A stretch of DNA of 64,000 bases from Anaeramoeba flamelloides (GCA_027625915.1 JANTQA010000029.1:3162001-3226000); one strand, 5' to 3'. Positions 35,977 to 47,353 are shown, counted from the stretch's first letter. Translations and numbers: made by a program. The notes: generated from the letters alone by a model not told the origin.

Positions 35977-36840
35977 GGGTCTAGTCATTTACTTTGAATT
36001 TACTCCATGTTCAAGGAGTGAATTGAAACTTAAAAAGTGTATTATGAAATAACCCTTCTTTTGATTGACAAAATTCAAATGACAAAAAAAAATTTTGAGA
36101 GGATCTCTAGGGAAAAAATTAAACAAAAAAAAAGTTGAAAAAGCATTCTCAATCCACAAAAAATCAAAATTTTAAAAAAAAATTCATTAGTCTGGCTATA
36201 AGAAAAAATTCGATTTAAAAAAAAAAAGTTTAAAAGAAATCATAATGCCAAAAAAATTCAATAACAAAAAAAAAGTTTAAAAGAAGGATCTCAATTTTAA
36301 AAAAATACAATTTTAAACAAAAAGTTTAAAAGCATTCTCAATTTTAAAAAAAATCAAATTATAAAAAAAAATTTTCATAGGATCTAATTGGCAAAAAAAT
36401 CAAAAAACAAAAAAAAAAATACAGAAGGAGTATTTTTGTCAAAAAATGTAATTCAAAAAAAAAGTTAAAAAAGTATTCTCAATTTCAAAAAAATCAAATT
36501 TATCAACAAATAATTACTTTTCTATATCTAAAGGGTTAAAATTCTTTAATTTAAAACAAATTGCTTTCTCTAATTTATAAAATCAATTTAATTTGATTTA
36601 ATCTAATTTGTGGTTTAATTGTAACTCTCTAAATTTGATAAAGTAAGCATTTTGTAACATTCTTTAGAAAAAAATAACTCATTTGAGATAATGAAGAAAA
36701 AAAAAAAAAAAAAATCAATCTTTGAGATTTCAAAAGATCCAAAAAAGAGACACACTTCAAAATAAACCCAGTTGTTTACAAAATGATAAATCTTAACCAT
36801 TCAAATTGTAAATTGAGTGTCTTTCTTTGACACCTTTTAC
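35977..36840 (-). mobile_element. Truncated copy of the TTAA-flanked element family, with internal minisatellite
   Basis: It starts GGGTCTAGTCATTTAC directly after TTAA (35973-35976), as the right end of the 48035-49209 element does in reverse. The first ~110 bases and the segment 36612-36840 align with the reverse complement of that element. Between them (about 36100-36510) is an imperfect tandem array of about 60 bp units carrying AAAAGTTTAAAAG and ATTCTCAATT. The other terminal repeat was not found, so this copy appears truncated or rearranged. Confidence 0.6.
36100..36510. repeat. Imperfect tandem repeat, ~60 bp unit
   Basis: Five to six degenerate units with the core AAAAAGTTTAAAAG, each followed by a CATTCTCAATTTTAAAAAAA-like segment. 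It is very A-rich and lies inside the truncated TTAA element. Confidence 0.55.
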
Positions 36841-38399
36841 GAAAAATGTACACTTTTTTGATTATTGATTTTTGGAAATTGATCTACACTTTACATGCTG
36901 ATTAGTTTTTGATTTTAATATTAAACACTCATTAATAATTACAAAATTCTTTTAATCCATTTCAGAAAATTATTTTTAACCGTAAGGACTTGATACTTGT
37001 GTATTTTTTTTTTATTATTTTATTGATAAAAATTTTAACTTTAAATTATTTGTTTTTTAGACTACAATTTCTTTTACTGATCAAAATTTTCTTTTTTTGA
37101 TTTAGTGTTTCAAACAAATTATTGAAAAATAAAGTTATTTTCCAAAAAGTTGATTATATTGGTTTTATTTGTAGAAACAATATAAACTGATGACAACCAG
37201 TTTTTTCCTTTTCTTTAAACTTCATCACTCTTTAAAATTTCTTCATTCTTAATGATTTTTTTTCAATCCTATTCTAGAAGAAAATATTTTTTTATAAATA
37301 ATTTTATATAACTTTTATTTTTTTTCAGAGAATAAAAAAACATTGACTTAAATTAACAAGAAGTAAATAATTCCGTTTCAGAAAATCAGTGATTTTTTTT
37401 GTAAAAGAAGAAAAATATTTTTTTTTCAAATTCAGATCTTTTATACATTTTGTAGAATTTCTTAAATTAAGAAAAAAATATAATTGTTTTAAACTTTAAA
37501 AACACATAGTTTCCCATACCTTAAGATAGTATTAATAAAAAACTTTTGATATGTTGAATCCTCCCTTTTATCTTTATTTAATTATATATTCTTTTTTTGA
37601 TTTATCTTTTCTTTCTATTTTCAGGTTCTTTTAAGGTTACCAATAAAAAATGGTGTTACGATTTTTTTCCAAATGGTATCCCAATCATATGATTTAAAAT
37701 TGAATAATAATAGTTGAAAAATAAAATTATCCTTATCACCATTTCTGCTTCAAAAATTAGATTTAACAAATATCTAGAAACAGTAAACTCTTTACCTAAG
37801 TAAACTTTATTTAGATTTATATTTTTCCTTTTTGAATTTTTACTTTAATGTTTCTCTTTCCTATGTTATTTTTTTTTTACTAAATAAACAAAATTTAAAC
37901 ATTTGTTTAATATTTTTACTAGAATAATAACTCAAGCAATTCAATTCTTGAATTCTAAAGAAAAAAAAAAAGGATCAGATAACTTGAATTAAAAGAAAAT
38001 TATCAATAAATTGAAATAGTATTTTTCTACCCTACATTAGTATGAAAAAATAAAATTGAATTTTTTAAGTTAGACAAAACTCATACTTCAGTTGCTATTT
38101 CATCTCAATTTAATCAAATATATTTATAACATAACCAAAATTACAGTATATAAAAATCTTGAGGATATTATATCTATTGTTTTTAATAATACACCGATTT
38201 TTAAAATTCTCTAGTCAAGAAAAAATGTATTTTTTGGATCTAAAATTTTTAATAAATGTTTGGAATGAATTTTGGTTTAATTTAACTTGGAGATATTTAC
38301 TTTCGTAAATTTTAACTATTAGTTTTGAAAACACCGTATCATCTAAAAAAAAATAAAATAGGTAAAAATAATTACTAATCATGAATATGTAGTTTTCGT
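36841..38399. other. AT-rich DNA, nothing recognised
   Basis: No gene or clear repeat end was found in this 1.5 kb stretch. Confidence 0.35.
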
Positions 38400-38505
38400 T
38401 AAGTGCTGTAGAGTACCATAAAGTGCCTAGGTTTTCTTGAGGTCTTCAGTTTTATTTTTTTAGGGTCCGGGTTTTTTTTTTGAGGTTCTCTATTTTTATC
38501 TGTAA

Positions 38506-38552
38506 AGTGTTCTAGGTTTTTTTTACTTTTGAAATAAACAGAAAATTTATTA
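38506..38552 (-). repeat. Inverted repeat arm bordering the LINE (left)
   Basis: On the minus strand this reads TTTTCTGTTTATTTCAAAAG followed by an A run and CCTAGAAC. It mirrors the sequence on the other side of the LINE at 40220-40262. The outer flank (38400-38505) contains several degenerate CCTAG(G) and TCTAGG words. Confidence 0.6.
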
Positions 38553-38594
38553 AAATTTTCTTTTTATTTTTTTATTTTATTTTTTATTGTTTAA

Positions 38595-40216
38595 GGGAGG
38601 AGTTTTTAGTTCCTCTTGTTTGCCCGAATTCCTAAATTGTGATTTAGAAATTTTTTTAAAGATTTCCATATACTTTTGTTTTCCACTAGGGCTAATAAAG
38701 TTATGGAATCTTTTCTGTTAATAATATTAGAAATATTATTTTTTTTTAATATATGAGATATATTAATCTTTTTTAATTCAGATATCCAGATTTTACGATT
38801 ATTTTCATTGGCTGGGCAGTTCCAGAGAAAATGATCTATGTCTTCAATGATATCTAAATTATTTATTTTTTTGCATAATTTACAAAATTTTGATTTATCT
38901 TCATTCATAACATAAGAGTACCTGTTTAAATAATTTGTGAATGTTCTAAGTTTTAATATTGAAGTAGAGCCTTTCCATTTTAAATATTTTGGTTGTTTAT
39001 TAATATTTCCTTGAATGGTAACGATTTTTAGGTATTTTCGTACTTTCCAACTTGGGCTATTCTTTAATTGATTAATTCGATACTTGTCTAATTCTAATTC
39101 CAAATCTTTTAATGTTTTTGATTTCCAGTTAATATTTTCAACTTCTTTTTCTCTAAATGGCAGAAGTTTAATTAGTTTTTTGAATCCTAAAAAATTTAAT
39201 TTTTGAATTAATTTATATTTTCTCTTATATATCGTTATCCTTACTGAATCAATTTTTGCTTCTGTTTTATAAATAAGTCTTGGGGAATGTGGATTAATTT
39301 TTAAAAGGAATTTAGTGACCTTTTTATTGATCCAAATGTCTATTTCTTTGAAATAATTTTCAGTTAGATCAAATATTTCTAATCCATATAATAATTGACT
39401 GTGTAAAACTGCTTTAAAAAAGTGAATTTTTAATCCATTAGTAAATTTTTTTTGTTCTAAAATATTGACTAGATTTTTGAAATTTTTTTTAACTTTATCA
39501 AGGTTAAATTTTAAATGTGTTTTTTTATCTAGCCAAATACCAAGATATAAAATTTCTTTTGGAATTAAAGTTTTTATTGTTTTTTTATTATTCGGATTCA
39601 TTCCAAAATCTCTTATTATTTTAAAAAATTTTTCGTAATTGAAAATTGATTTCTATCATTGATCCTTTCATAATCAAAATCAAATCATCAGCAAACATTT
39701 GAACATGTATTGCTAATGATTTGATTTTTTCTAATAAAAAATGTGAAATAAACCCAAATAATAAAGGTGATAATGGATCTCCTTGATAAACACCTATCCC
39801 TTCTTTTGAGTAATATGCAAGTAGATATTTTTTTATAATTTCATTTTTAATAAATTTTTTGATTGAATAATAAATTAAAGAATGATGTATAGAATCAAAG
39901 CATTTTTGAATATCGATTGTAACTATATAGATATTTTCTTTTTTATTATTTCTCATTTTTATTTTTTGGTATTCATTCAACAAATTGAGAACTGCAATTC
40001 TTGTATCTAATTTTTTCTTAAATCGAAATTGTCTTTTTGAAACTAAGTCCCAAGAATCTTGTATTCCCGCATATAATAATTTAAGAAAAAATCTTGGGAG
40101 AGTTTGATTAATTGAAATTGGTCGATAATTGAGTGGTACTCCTTCGTCTCCTGATTTATGAATGAATAATAAATTTCTTTTTTTGATAAAATTAATATTT
40201 TCCTGAGAGATGTCTT
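38595..40216 (-). mobile_element. 5'-truncated non-LTR retrotransposon (LINE)
   Basis: The minus strand encodes the reverse transcriptase and C-terminal part of a LINE. One open frame runs from about 40215 to 39621. It holds the early RT region (FIHKSGDEGVPLNYRPIS), the first catalytic motif (IDIQKCFDSIHHSLI), the GVYQGDPLSPLLFGF motif and the catalytic FADD box (QMFADDLILI). A second frame (39601-38606) carries the thumb and a zinc-knuckle-like CKLCKK with HFLWNCP typical of LINE C-termini. The two are offset by one base in a T run at about 39623, so at least one frameshift separates them. The endonuclease and 5' region are absent, the usual result of incomplete target-primed reverse transcription. 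The 3' end on the minus strand runs into an A-rich tail (38545-38590). It is inactive as it stands. Confidence 0.9.
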
Positions 40217-40350
40217 TAAAATTTTCTGTTTATTTCTAAAGTAAAAAAAAACCTAAGAATATCTATTGATTTTCCACATAAATAGAAAACTAAAAAAAAT
40301 CGATTGACTTAACAAATAAAATAGAAAACCTAAGAAAACCAAACAACAAA
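40217..40350 (+). repeat. Inverted repeat arm bordering the LINE (right)
   Basis: TTTTCTGTTTATTTCTAAAG, an A run and CCTAAGAA, matching the complement of 38506-38552 with few changes. The outer part repeats AATAGAAAACTAAAAAAAAT / AATAGAAAACCTAAGAAAA about three times. Confidence 0.6.
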
Positions 40351-40754
40351 TCTGTAAACAATTTGTACTCATTCTAAAATAGAAAAAAAAAAAAATAATA
40401 AACAATAAATTTTTTATTTTATAATTCAAATATATTTTGTTAATTTTTTGAATTAAAGTAACTTTTTTAAATCAAGTTTTCGATTTAATCTATTATTATC
40501 TTAAAAATATTAAAAATATGAGAAAGTTTTAATGATGAAAATTTAAAAGAATTATCAAGAAATAAAATTATGATAATATATAAGATTAAAACAAAATACT
40601 TTTTTTTTTATTACTATCCATAACCAACAAGTTCTCTAAACGAAAAAAAAAAAAAAAAAAAAAACGAAAACAAAGAACAGAATTGTATTAATTGTCAAAA
40701 AAAAAAAATGTTGAATAATTTGCTAAACAAAAGTTGAATAATAAAATTTTATTA

Positions 40755-40950
40755 CAGTCAGTTTCACTTTTAATGCACAAACTTTCAACGAAATTTAAGG
40801 CACAAAAAAATCTCAAATTAAAGCACATAATTTGGAATTTATTTTTTTACAATTTATTTTTACTAGAATTTGAATTTTGTGCCTTAATTTGAGATTTTTT
40901 TGTGCCTTAAATTTCGTTGAAAGTTTGTGCCTTAAAAGTGAAACTGACTG
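40755..40950. mobile_element. 196 bp near-palindromic MITE, copy 3 (best preserved)
   Basis: It begins CAGTCAGTTTCACTTTTAAT and ends TTAAAAGTGAAACTGACTG, with TA at 40753-40754 and 40951-40952. The two halves are almost exact reverse complements, so its transcript would fold into one long hairpin. Internal repeats of the words GTGCCTTAA and its complement give it sub-periodic structure. It lies just past the end of the TMEM181-like pseudogene. Confidence 0.9.
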
Positions 40951-42349
40951 TAATATTTTTTTTGTTTTAATAAAAATAACTGTTTAATAATACATACAAA
41001 AGGGTAAAAGAGATAAACTTTTAGAAAAGAAATTTAAAAAGGATTGAAATTTCTTTTTTGTTTTAAAAAAAAAATTATTTTTCATTTTCTGAGTCAATAT
41101 TTTGATCAAATTCATTTTGGTCTGTATTTGAAAACTCGTTTGAGAAATTGAAACGAGTATTTAGAATGTTTTCTTTATTGTTGTTATTATTGATATCATT
41201 TTCGTCATTTAAATCCAATTTTGAAATTTGTAGTCTTCGAATTTTTCGCAAGTAATCCTTACTTGGTAAATACCCATAAGTAAGAAAAATGAAAAAAAAA
41301 TTAAAAATTATATAATTTGATAGATAATGTAATGGAGTCTTTTTGACTTTACCGGAAGCCGAACTTATAAAAATTATTAAAAAGGAGATGATCATTAAAA
41401 ACACATTCTGAAGATAAAATATTAATCTTTTGTTACTTCTAGCATCACCAGCCACTCTTGTACAAGAAGAAATAACTAAATATAATGCAAAAAAGACATA
41501 GATTACAAGGAAAATAATTAATATTACAGCTATTGTTTGCAGATGTGGGAAATCATAATAGGTAAAAAATTGTAAATCGTCTTTTCATTTTAATCGATCA
41601 ACGATATACATGATTAATACTATTGAAAATGGAATAACGATCAAAATAATTTTTGGTAAATAAAATATTATATTTTGTCTCGAAGATTTTGGTTTCCCAG
41701 TAGCGTCAAGCACACATAGAATACACAGAAAAATGAAACTAATAAAAACGAGCGAAAAAAATACATCAATAATATCAGATGAAGCAGAGTCAATTTTCAA
41801 AGAAAATGGCGAAAATGGATCTATAAAATATTATTCAATAGAAAGGTTATTTTTATTATTTTTGTTTTTTTTTTTTATTTTGAATAAGAAGTTTTTTAGA
41901 AATACATTATAATTTATTTTGCATTTTTTGTTTAATTTTAAAGAGCAATTTTCTATCAAAAATTGAATTTTTTTCTCAAAATTTAATAATTATTTAAGTT
42001 TCAAAAATATAATTTGCATGCAACAATAATAACCTGTTAATTATCCAAAGTCGATTCGTTATAAAAGCATAATTAAAAATATCATGAATTTTCTCTTTTT
42101 CTGTTTTTTTCAAAGTTGAAATATTGATTTTTGTAGTTAAATCTCTTGTAAATAACATACAGATCAATTTTTTATTTTTGATCTATTTTACTTTTTTCAA
42201 ATTCCCTATTTTAAGTTTTTTGGTTCTTGGTTTCCTCCTCTTTTTGTTATTTTGTAAATGTTTTGAGGGAAGGAAGACGAATAAAAAATCATTAGAAGAA
42301 TTGGAAAACATGATCATTATTAACCTAACCAAACTTTTTCATTATTAGA

Positions 42350-43078
42350 TCTTAAACAAGCTGAAAACCATTGAACTGGAATTATGCAACTGAAGAGAAT
42401 TGAATCAACTGAAGCGATTTGAAACCAATTGAATCTGAACCAAATAGACCTTTTTGTACAATCATACCCAATTGGTAATTGGACTGGGTTAATACTGTCC
42501 GATCAGTATCGTGTACTGATATTTTGCGAAAAATAGATTTGGGAAACTTTCAAAAAAATAAGATAAAAAGAAAAAAAAAAGCAACTCAACTCACAAAAAC
42601 AAATTCTTTATTCTCAAAAACCAGTTTTTTAAGAATGTAACTTATATATAAAGCTATAATTTAAAACTTAGTAAAGTAACATAGCTCATTTGATCTAAGA
42701 TATTTCCAAAAAAGTGGGGCAACTTTATTGGCAATTTTTTCGAGAAGATGCAATTTAATCGGCATAAAAGGAAACAACCACCAGCCCATTCAACATTTGG
42801 GGCAAAAAAAACTTTTCACTAAAGTTTTTACTTTTTTCTATTATTTTTTGACTCTTTCATTTCATTTGCTTTTCTTTCTCTTTTTCTTATCTTTTTTTAG
42901 AAATAAAATAAATTCTTTTCTTTTTTTTTTTAAAAATCTATCCTATGAGATATAATCTTATCTTTATCATGTCTAGGGTAAAAAAACTCGAAATAAATTT
43001 TAATGTGTCTAAAATAAACATGTGGTAATTTTGTTGAATAACCTCTCTTCAATAATACTGTTATTTTTCCATTTATTA
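42350..43078. other. Intron segment with a degenerate GAA/CAATTGAA-rich patch
   Basis: At 42357-42445 the words GAACTGAA, CAATTGAA and CAACTGAAG recur as a degenerate short tandem repeat. The 19-base string AGATATTTCCAAAAAAGTG at about 42699 also occurs at about 3819, next to the other mariner-like copy. No gene was seen. Confidence 0.4.
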
Positions 43079-43554
43079 CGGTAGAAAAAAAATGTGTGCC
43101 CAAAGTCAATAATCCGTGTTCCAAAATATAATCCATGTGTTTTTTTTTTTCTTCTTGTTCCAATGTAACATTCAATCGTATACACAATAGTATACCTAAG
43201 TCAAATCACTTTTGAAACTAAAGGTCTGGTTATTTGTGGTAAAATTTAAATTATTCATGCAAATAGTTGAAAATTTTTCAAAATATTTTCAATTTTTTAG
43301 ATTTAATATTTTTGTTTGTAAAAATTAATTCTCAAAAATCCTACTCTTTTTTTTGAAAAATTATGAAATTGATCCTTCATTTTTAGAATTTTTTTTTTCA
43401 TAATAGAACTTTAAGAAATCAATACCATCTTTACTTATCATTTATTGTCAGTTTCTTTGATCGTGTAATGTATAGGTGTTCTCTAAAAAAGAAACACGCT
43501 TTTTATTTTGAAACAAGATTATACTTTTCTGCATGCATTTTATTTTAACAACAG
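43079..43554 (-). mobile_element. Degenerate mariner-like element, copy 2
   Basis: 476 bp, a reverse-oriented relative of 3330-3814. On the minus strand it starts CTGTTGTTAAAATAAAATGC and ends near CATTTTTTTTCTACCG, with TA on both sides (43077-43078, 43555-43556). Shared interior blocks include TTAAAGTTCTATTAT, CTAAAAATGA and AACCAGACCTTTA. It sits inside the long intron of the TMEM181-like pseudogene. Confidence 0.7.
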
Positions 43555-44246
43555 TAGGAAAATACCAATAATACAAAATAAAGTATTTTTATTCTGCTTT
43601 TTGATTCCGCACATACAAGATGGAATTGTTTGGTGAACTTGTAATGAAAGTTGAGTTTCTTTCTAAATTGGTAAAAGAGTTGCAAGGAAATTTGATTTTT
43701 TCTGCTAAGAAATATTGGTGATTTTTTAATTATAAAGCCTGTGTGTTTTAATATTATCAATTAGTAATTTTTTTTTCTTGATCTAAAATCTTAACGAAAA
43801 CCAAAATGGCTTTAAGGATACAAATTAGTTTTTTTGTGATGTTATAATTTGAACGATTTGAAAATTTAAAAAGAATAATCAAAAGATCCCAGTGTTGTTG
43901 TAGTGAAATTTAACGATAAAGTTTAAGAAATGAATTAAAATAAACTAAAATTCAAAATAAATGGCCCACCTTATATTTCAATTTTGAATTGTTTTGTATC
44001 GTTTTGAAGTTTTTCCTCTCACAATGAAAAGTTTGCAAATAAATCATTTTTTCTCTTTTTTATTTTTTCAAAAGTGTTTTGTTAAAATGGAAAATGAAAA
44101 TGAAAAATTTGAAAGAAGTAACAGATGAATTAATAGAAAAATTGGTTTCAAATATGACAAAGAGATTATATTTAGTTATTCAAAGGGAAGGAGAATCGAT
44201 AAATGGGTTTTATTAATTTTTAAAAAAAATTTTTTTCATGTAATGC

Positions 44247-44448
44247 ATCATTCAAAATAAATGGCCCATTTTTTTTTAAAATTTTTTTTTAACTTTTTTT
44301 ATTTTATTTTTTGAAGAAAAACAAATACCCTTGGAGTAGTGAACCAAATACTAAAATAAAAATTTTGATATTATAATAGATAACTACAAGTATTAAAAAT
44401 ATTTTTCTTTAAATTTTGATTTTTGATGGGCCAATAATTTTGAATGAT
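44247..44448. mobile_element. ~202 bp MITE with TGGCCCA terminal repeats
   Basis: The left end TCATTCAAAATAAATGGCCC and the right end GGGCCAATAATTTTGAATGA are reverse complements with two mismatches. A solo copy of the same end (TTCAAAATAAATGGCCCACC) lies at about 43951, and a trace (TGGGCCATTTG) at about 4750. A TA dinucleotide borders the right side. Confidence 0.7.
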
Positions 44449-44565
44449 AGTTTAGTTTGTGGGTTTTTGGTGTTATTCGCAACAAACATAATATTTTTAG
44501 AAAAGTGAGTCTCACATAGGAAATGGTAAAATGAAAACCCCTTACATTTTTTTTTAGTTTGCCCG

Positions 44566-44790
44566 ACTTATAAAAAGGTAAGAGTATCGTGTATAAAGCA
44601 AATTAGAGAAATGAAGGTCAAGATATATGACAAAATGCTTGATAATAAAAAGAATTCTCGTTTACTCGCATACATAACTGAGAAAAAATTTTACAATAAT
44701 TTGAATAGTTACTTCAAGAAATTCTTCGCACTTTGATGTAAATTGGATTTAAATCCTCTAAACCACAAAAAAAAAAAAAAAAAAAAAAGA
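44566..44790 (+). mobile_element. 3' stub of a second LINE copy with poly(A) tail
   Basis: The plus strand encodes CPTYKKVRVSCIKQIREM and on to YFKKFFAL before a TGA at about 44738. This fits the end of the zinc-knuckle region and C-terminus of a LINE protein (compare CPANENNRKIWI in the LINE at 38.6 kb). A run of about 24 A follows at 44766-44788, where a LINE tail should be. The rest of the element is missing. Confidence 0.5.
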
Positions 44791-46102
44791 GTACATGGCA
44801 AAATACCAGGTTAACGGACTTGTAAACTAAAAAAAATCTACAAGTAAATTTACTAACAAATCAAAAAAAATTTACCACATCTTGAAATTGAAAATTGAAA
44901 AATGAAGTAAAAATCTGATTTTTATAATACCACATCCTAATTTTAATGCAATTTTCAGAAAAGAATTATTTTTTTTAAAAGTTTTGATTCAATTTTTCTG
45001 ATTTTTCTAAAATTTCATACCCAACAAATTTCTCCAAATTCTTTCCAAAAAAAATATTTTTCTTTGAAAGAAAAGAGAAACCTTATTATTTTCGAAGGGG
45101 TTGTACCGAAATACACTTTAAAAATAAAATCACTAAGTTCTATCATAACTAAGTTTAAAAAATATACTTAATCTCAAAAAAATACAATAATTATTTTAAA
45201 CTTGTAAAAAATATATTTTTTTAATTCAAAGAACAGACCAAATCAATTTTTTCTCGCGATTGAATAAAAAAAAAAGAGAAAAAAAAACAAACAAAGAAAC
45301 TAAAAATTCTCTCAAAATACTTTATGAAAATCTGGAAAATTCAACTTATAATCAAAAGAAATATTTTTTAATTTGATTATTTATAATCAATAATTAATAA
45401 CTCAATCTAAATTATTTCAGTGAGTTATTAACCAACACAAAGACTAAATCTATTAATAAACCTTAATTTTTATTTCTCAATTTTTTAAAGATTTTCAAAC
45501 AAATAAAACTAATTCAAATTAATAATTCTAATAAAAAAAAATAAAAGATATTATCAAATAACTGATTTCAAATCTAATAGTTCCTTGCTTATAATCTTAA
45601 TATTTGAAAAAGAATATTGTATAATCTTTTAGATTTCAAGAAATTTAATAAAGATTTGTGAATAAAATAGATAATAAATGATCTAATTTTTTTAGATCTT
45701 CAAGTATTCAATATTTAATTTATTTTTATTGTATTTTTAAAAAAGGATTAAAGGTTCAATGGTTATTTGAATACAGAATCTCAGAAATCACTAAAAGTAA
45801 GATTTCATTAAAAGAAAACTTTATTTTGCAAATTTTTCTTTTTTCACTTCAAAAAATCCAAACAAAAAGGGATCAGATCTTTTGACTGAAAATTTCATTT
45901 TGAAAAATCAACTATTTTTAAAAATGACAACCCATTTCTCTAAATTTGACAAATGAAGTTGCATTATCAGGTTTAATTGTACCCTTATGTAAATAATTGT
46001 TATATTAACTTTGGGATTAAAAACAAATAAGAGTTACTAGTACTTAACAGGACAAATGAAAAAAAAAAAAAAAAATAAACAACAAGAATGAGTAAAAAAA
46101 AA
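44791..46102. other. AT-rich remainder of the long pseudogene intron
   Basis: No repeat end or coding segment was recognised in this part. Confidence 0.35.
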
Positions 46103-46790
46103 CTACTTATTGTTATAAAAAAGAAGACAAAACAACAAAACAAAAATCCACTTTTCTTCAAAAAGATAGCTTTGCCAAGGAATTGATTTTGTAAAGCTTG
46201 TAAATAAAAAAATTAAAAAGCAAGACATATACAAAAAAATATAACGGACAATTAATTCAAATATTGTACAACCAGAGCTGTGGTATTGGAATTGGAAATA
46301 AACTTTGTCTGAAAAATCTATTTTGAACTGTTGTTTAAATTTAACAGCAATACGATAATTTCTGTACCGGATTTTTGACTCATACAAAAGCCTCACCTTA
46401 GTACAATTTGATCTTGAATAACATTTGATCTCCCGTTTCCTTTTCGAAACTGTCAGTGTTTTCTAGACTGTGTACTGGTTTACAGTTTTGTCTGAATTGC
46501 CAGATATTTCAACATCAAAAGCCATTTTCCCCGAAATGTCTTCTCTTAACGAATTCCTGAAAATGATAAAGCCTCCAAGTGGCTTATTCATTGATTGCAG
46601 CCCTTGGATCTGATCAACAAATGATCTTTCATTTTCTGAGGAAGAACTTTTTTTGTGGTCAGTTGTTTGAAACAATTGAATATTTGGACCAACGTACGTA
46701 CCAAATAGGGTAATGGCCATCACAACCATTAAGGTCACAAAATAATAAAAAATCTTTGTTTTTTGAAAAATACTCAAATTTCATACTCAT

Positions 46791-47353
46791 ACCAAGAAAC
46801 AAATTTAGTTGTACTTTGGATTTACCTTGAAGTATGCTGTTAACTTGTTTTTTTTTTTTTTCATTTGTTTTGTTTCTTGAATTTAATGTAGGGTTTGATG
46901 AATTTGAAATTTTCAGGCTGATAGGTAAAAATAAAAAAAGGGTGTTTTTTTTTTTTGTGGTGATCAAAAAAATCTCTGACTTTTGCTGTAAATTTTCCCT
47001 TAAAAAGTGTTTGAAAGGATTGTTAATTGTCTGAAAGTGTTTGAAAAGTTTGAAATACTCAAAGGCCTATAAAAGTCTTTTGAATTTTAGAAGTAATCAT
47101 TTAAGGTAATTGATTACAAAAGGAGCTAAAATTTCAGCCGATTTTCCTTTTTTTAAATACTAACCTGGGTTTTATTTCAGATTGTTAGCTTCACCGAATG
47201 TCTATCAAATCAAAATGGCGCAAACATACAAATAGAGATCAGAAATTTAATTTTCTTCTTTCATTGGAAACTTGTTCTTAAGAAAAGAAAAATTGAAAAT
47301 GAAAAGAAAAGTTTTCCCCATTTTTTTTTTTAATTACAGTTTCAACAAAATGT
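46791..47353. other. Region upstream of the TMEM181-like pseudogene
   Basis: A minus-strand segment ending at a good donor (TTCAAG then GTAAAT, about 46825) may be an old 5' exon, but its phase does not connect to the downstream frame. Nothing else was recognised. Confidence 0.3.

Larger units (their letters stand above)
41075..46790 (-). pseudogene. TMEM181-like (Wntless/GOST superfamily) seven-helix protein gene, decayed
   Basis: TMEM181 proteins have an N-terminal helix, a lumenal domain and a C-terminal helix bundle in the secretory pathway. Part 1 (46790-46107) encodes MSMKFEYFSK, the first helix (IFYYFVTLMVVMAITLFGTY), a lumenal domain with SNCTKVRLLYESKIRYRNYR, a helix after HSSGCTIFELIVRY, and EEKWIFVLLFCLLFYNN. 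Part 2 (41820-41075) continues with DPFSPFSLKIDSASSDIIDV, then helices around the IIFYLPKI motif, RLIFYLQN and FLTYGYLPSK. Human TMEM181 reads EQKW, LLLLYNDPFFPL, FYLPK and FVYSPSK at these places. Several defects suggest a pseudogene: a frame change in the A run after FSK (about 46765), an in-frame TAG at 46465-46463, a GT-AG join between the parts that is off by one base, and an in-frame TGA at 41587-41585. The intervening 4.3 kb (46106-41821) is filled with mobile elements. Confidence 0.75.

Noticed and set aside
36100-36510. CRISPR-like array
   Set aside because: Units are contiguous, degenerate and A-rich, without unique spacers, in a eukaryotic context.
41585-41587. In-frame TGA in the TMEM181-like gene as selenocysteine or a reassigned codon
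   Set aside because: It falls in a variable loop where relatives have no Cys, the same gene carries other breaks, and long intact frames (SMC, USP, pseudokinase) contain no in-frame TGA or TAG. Decay is the simpler reading.
42930-43187. 85-codon frame overlapping the second mariner-like copy
   Set aside because: It runs across the element boundary into flanking DNA and shows no transposase motif.
44740-44765. Possible tRNA T-arm (GGATTTAAATCC)
   Set aside because: The palindrome has no 7-base loop, and no acceptor or anticodon stem could be built around it.
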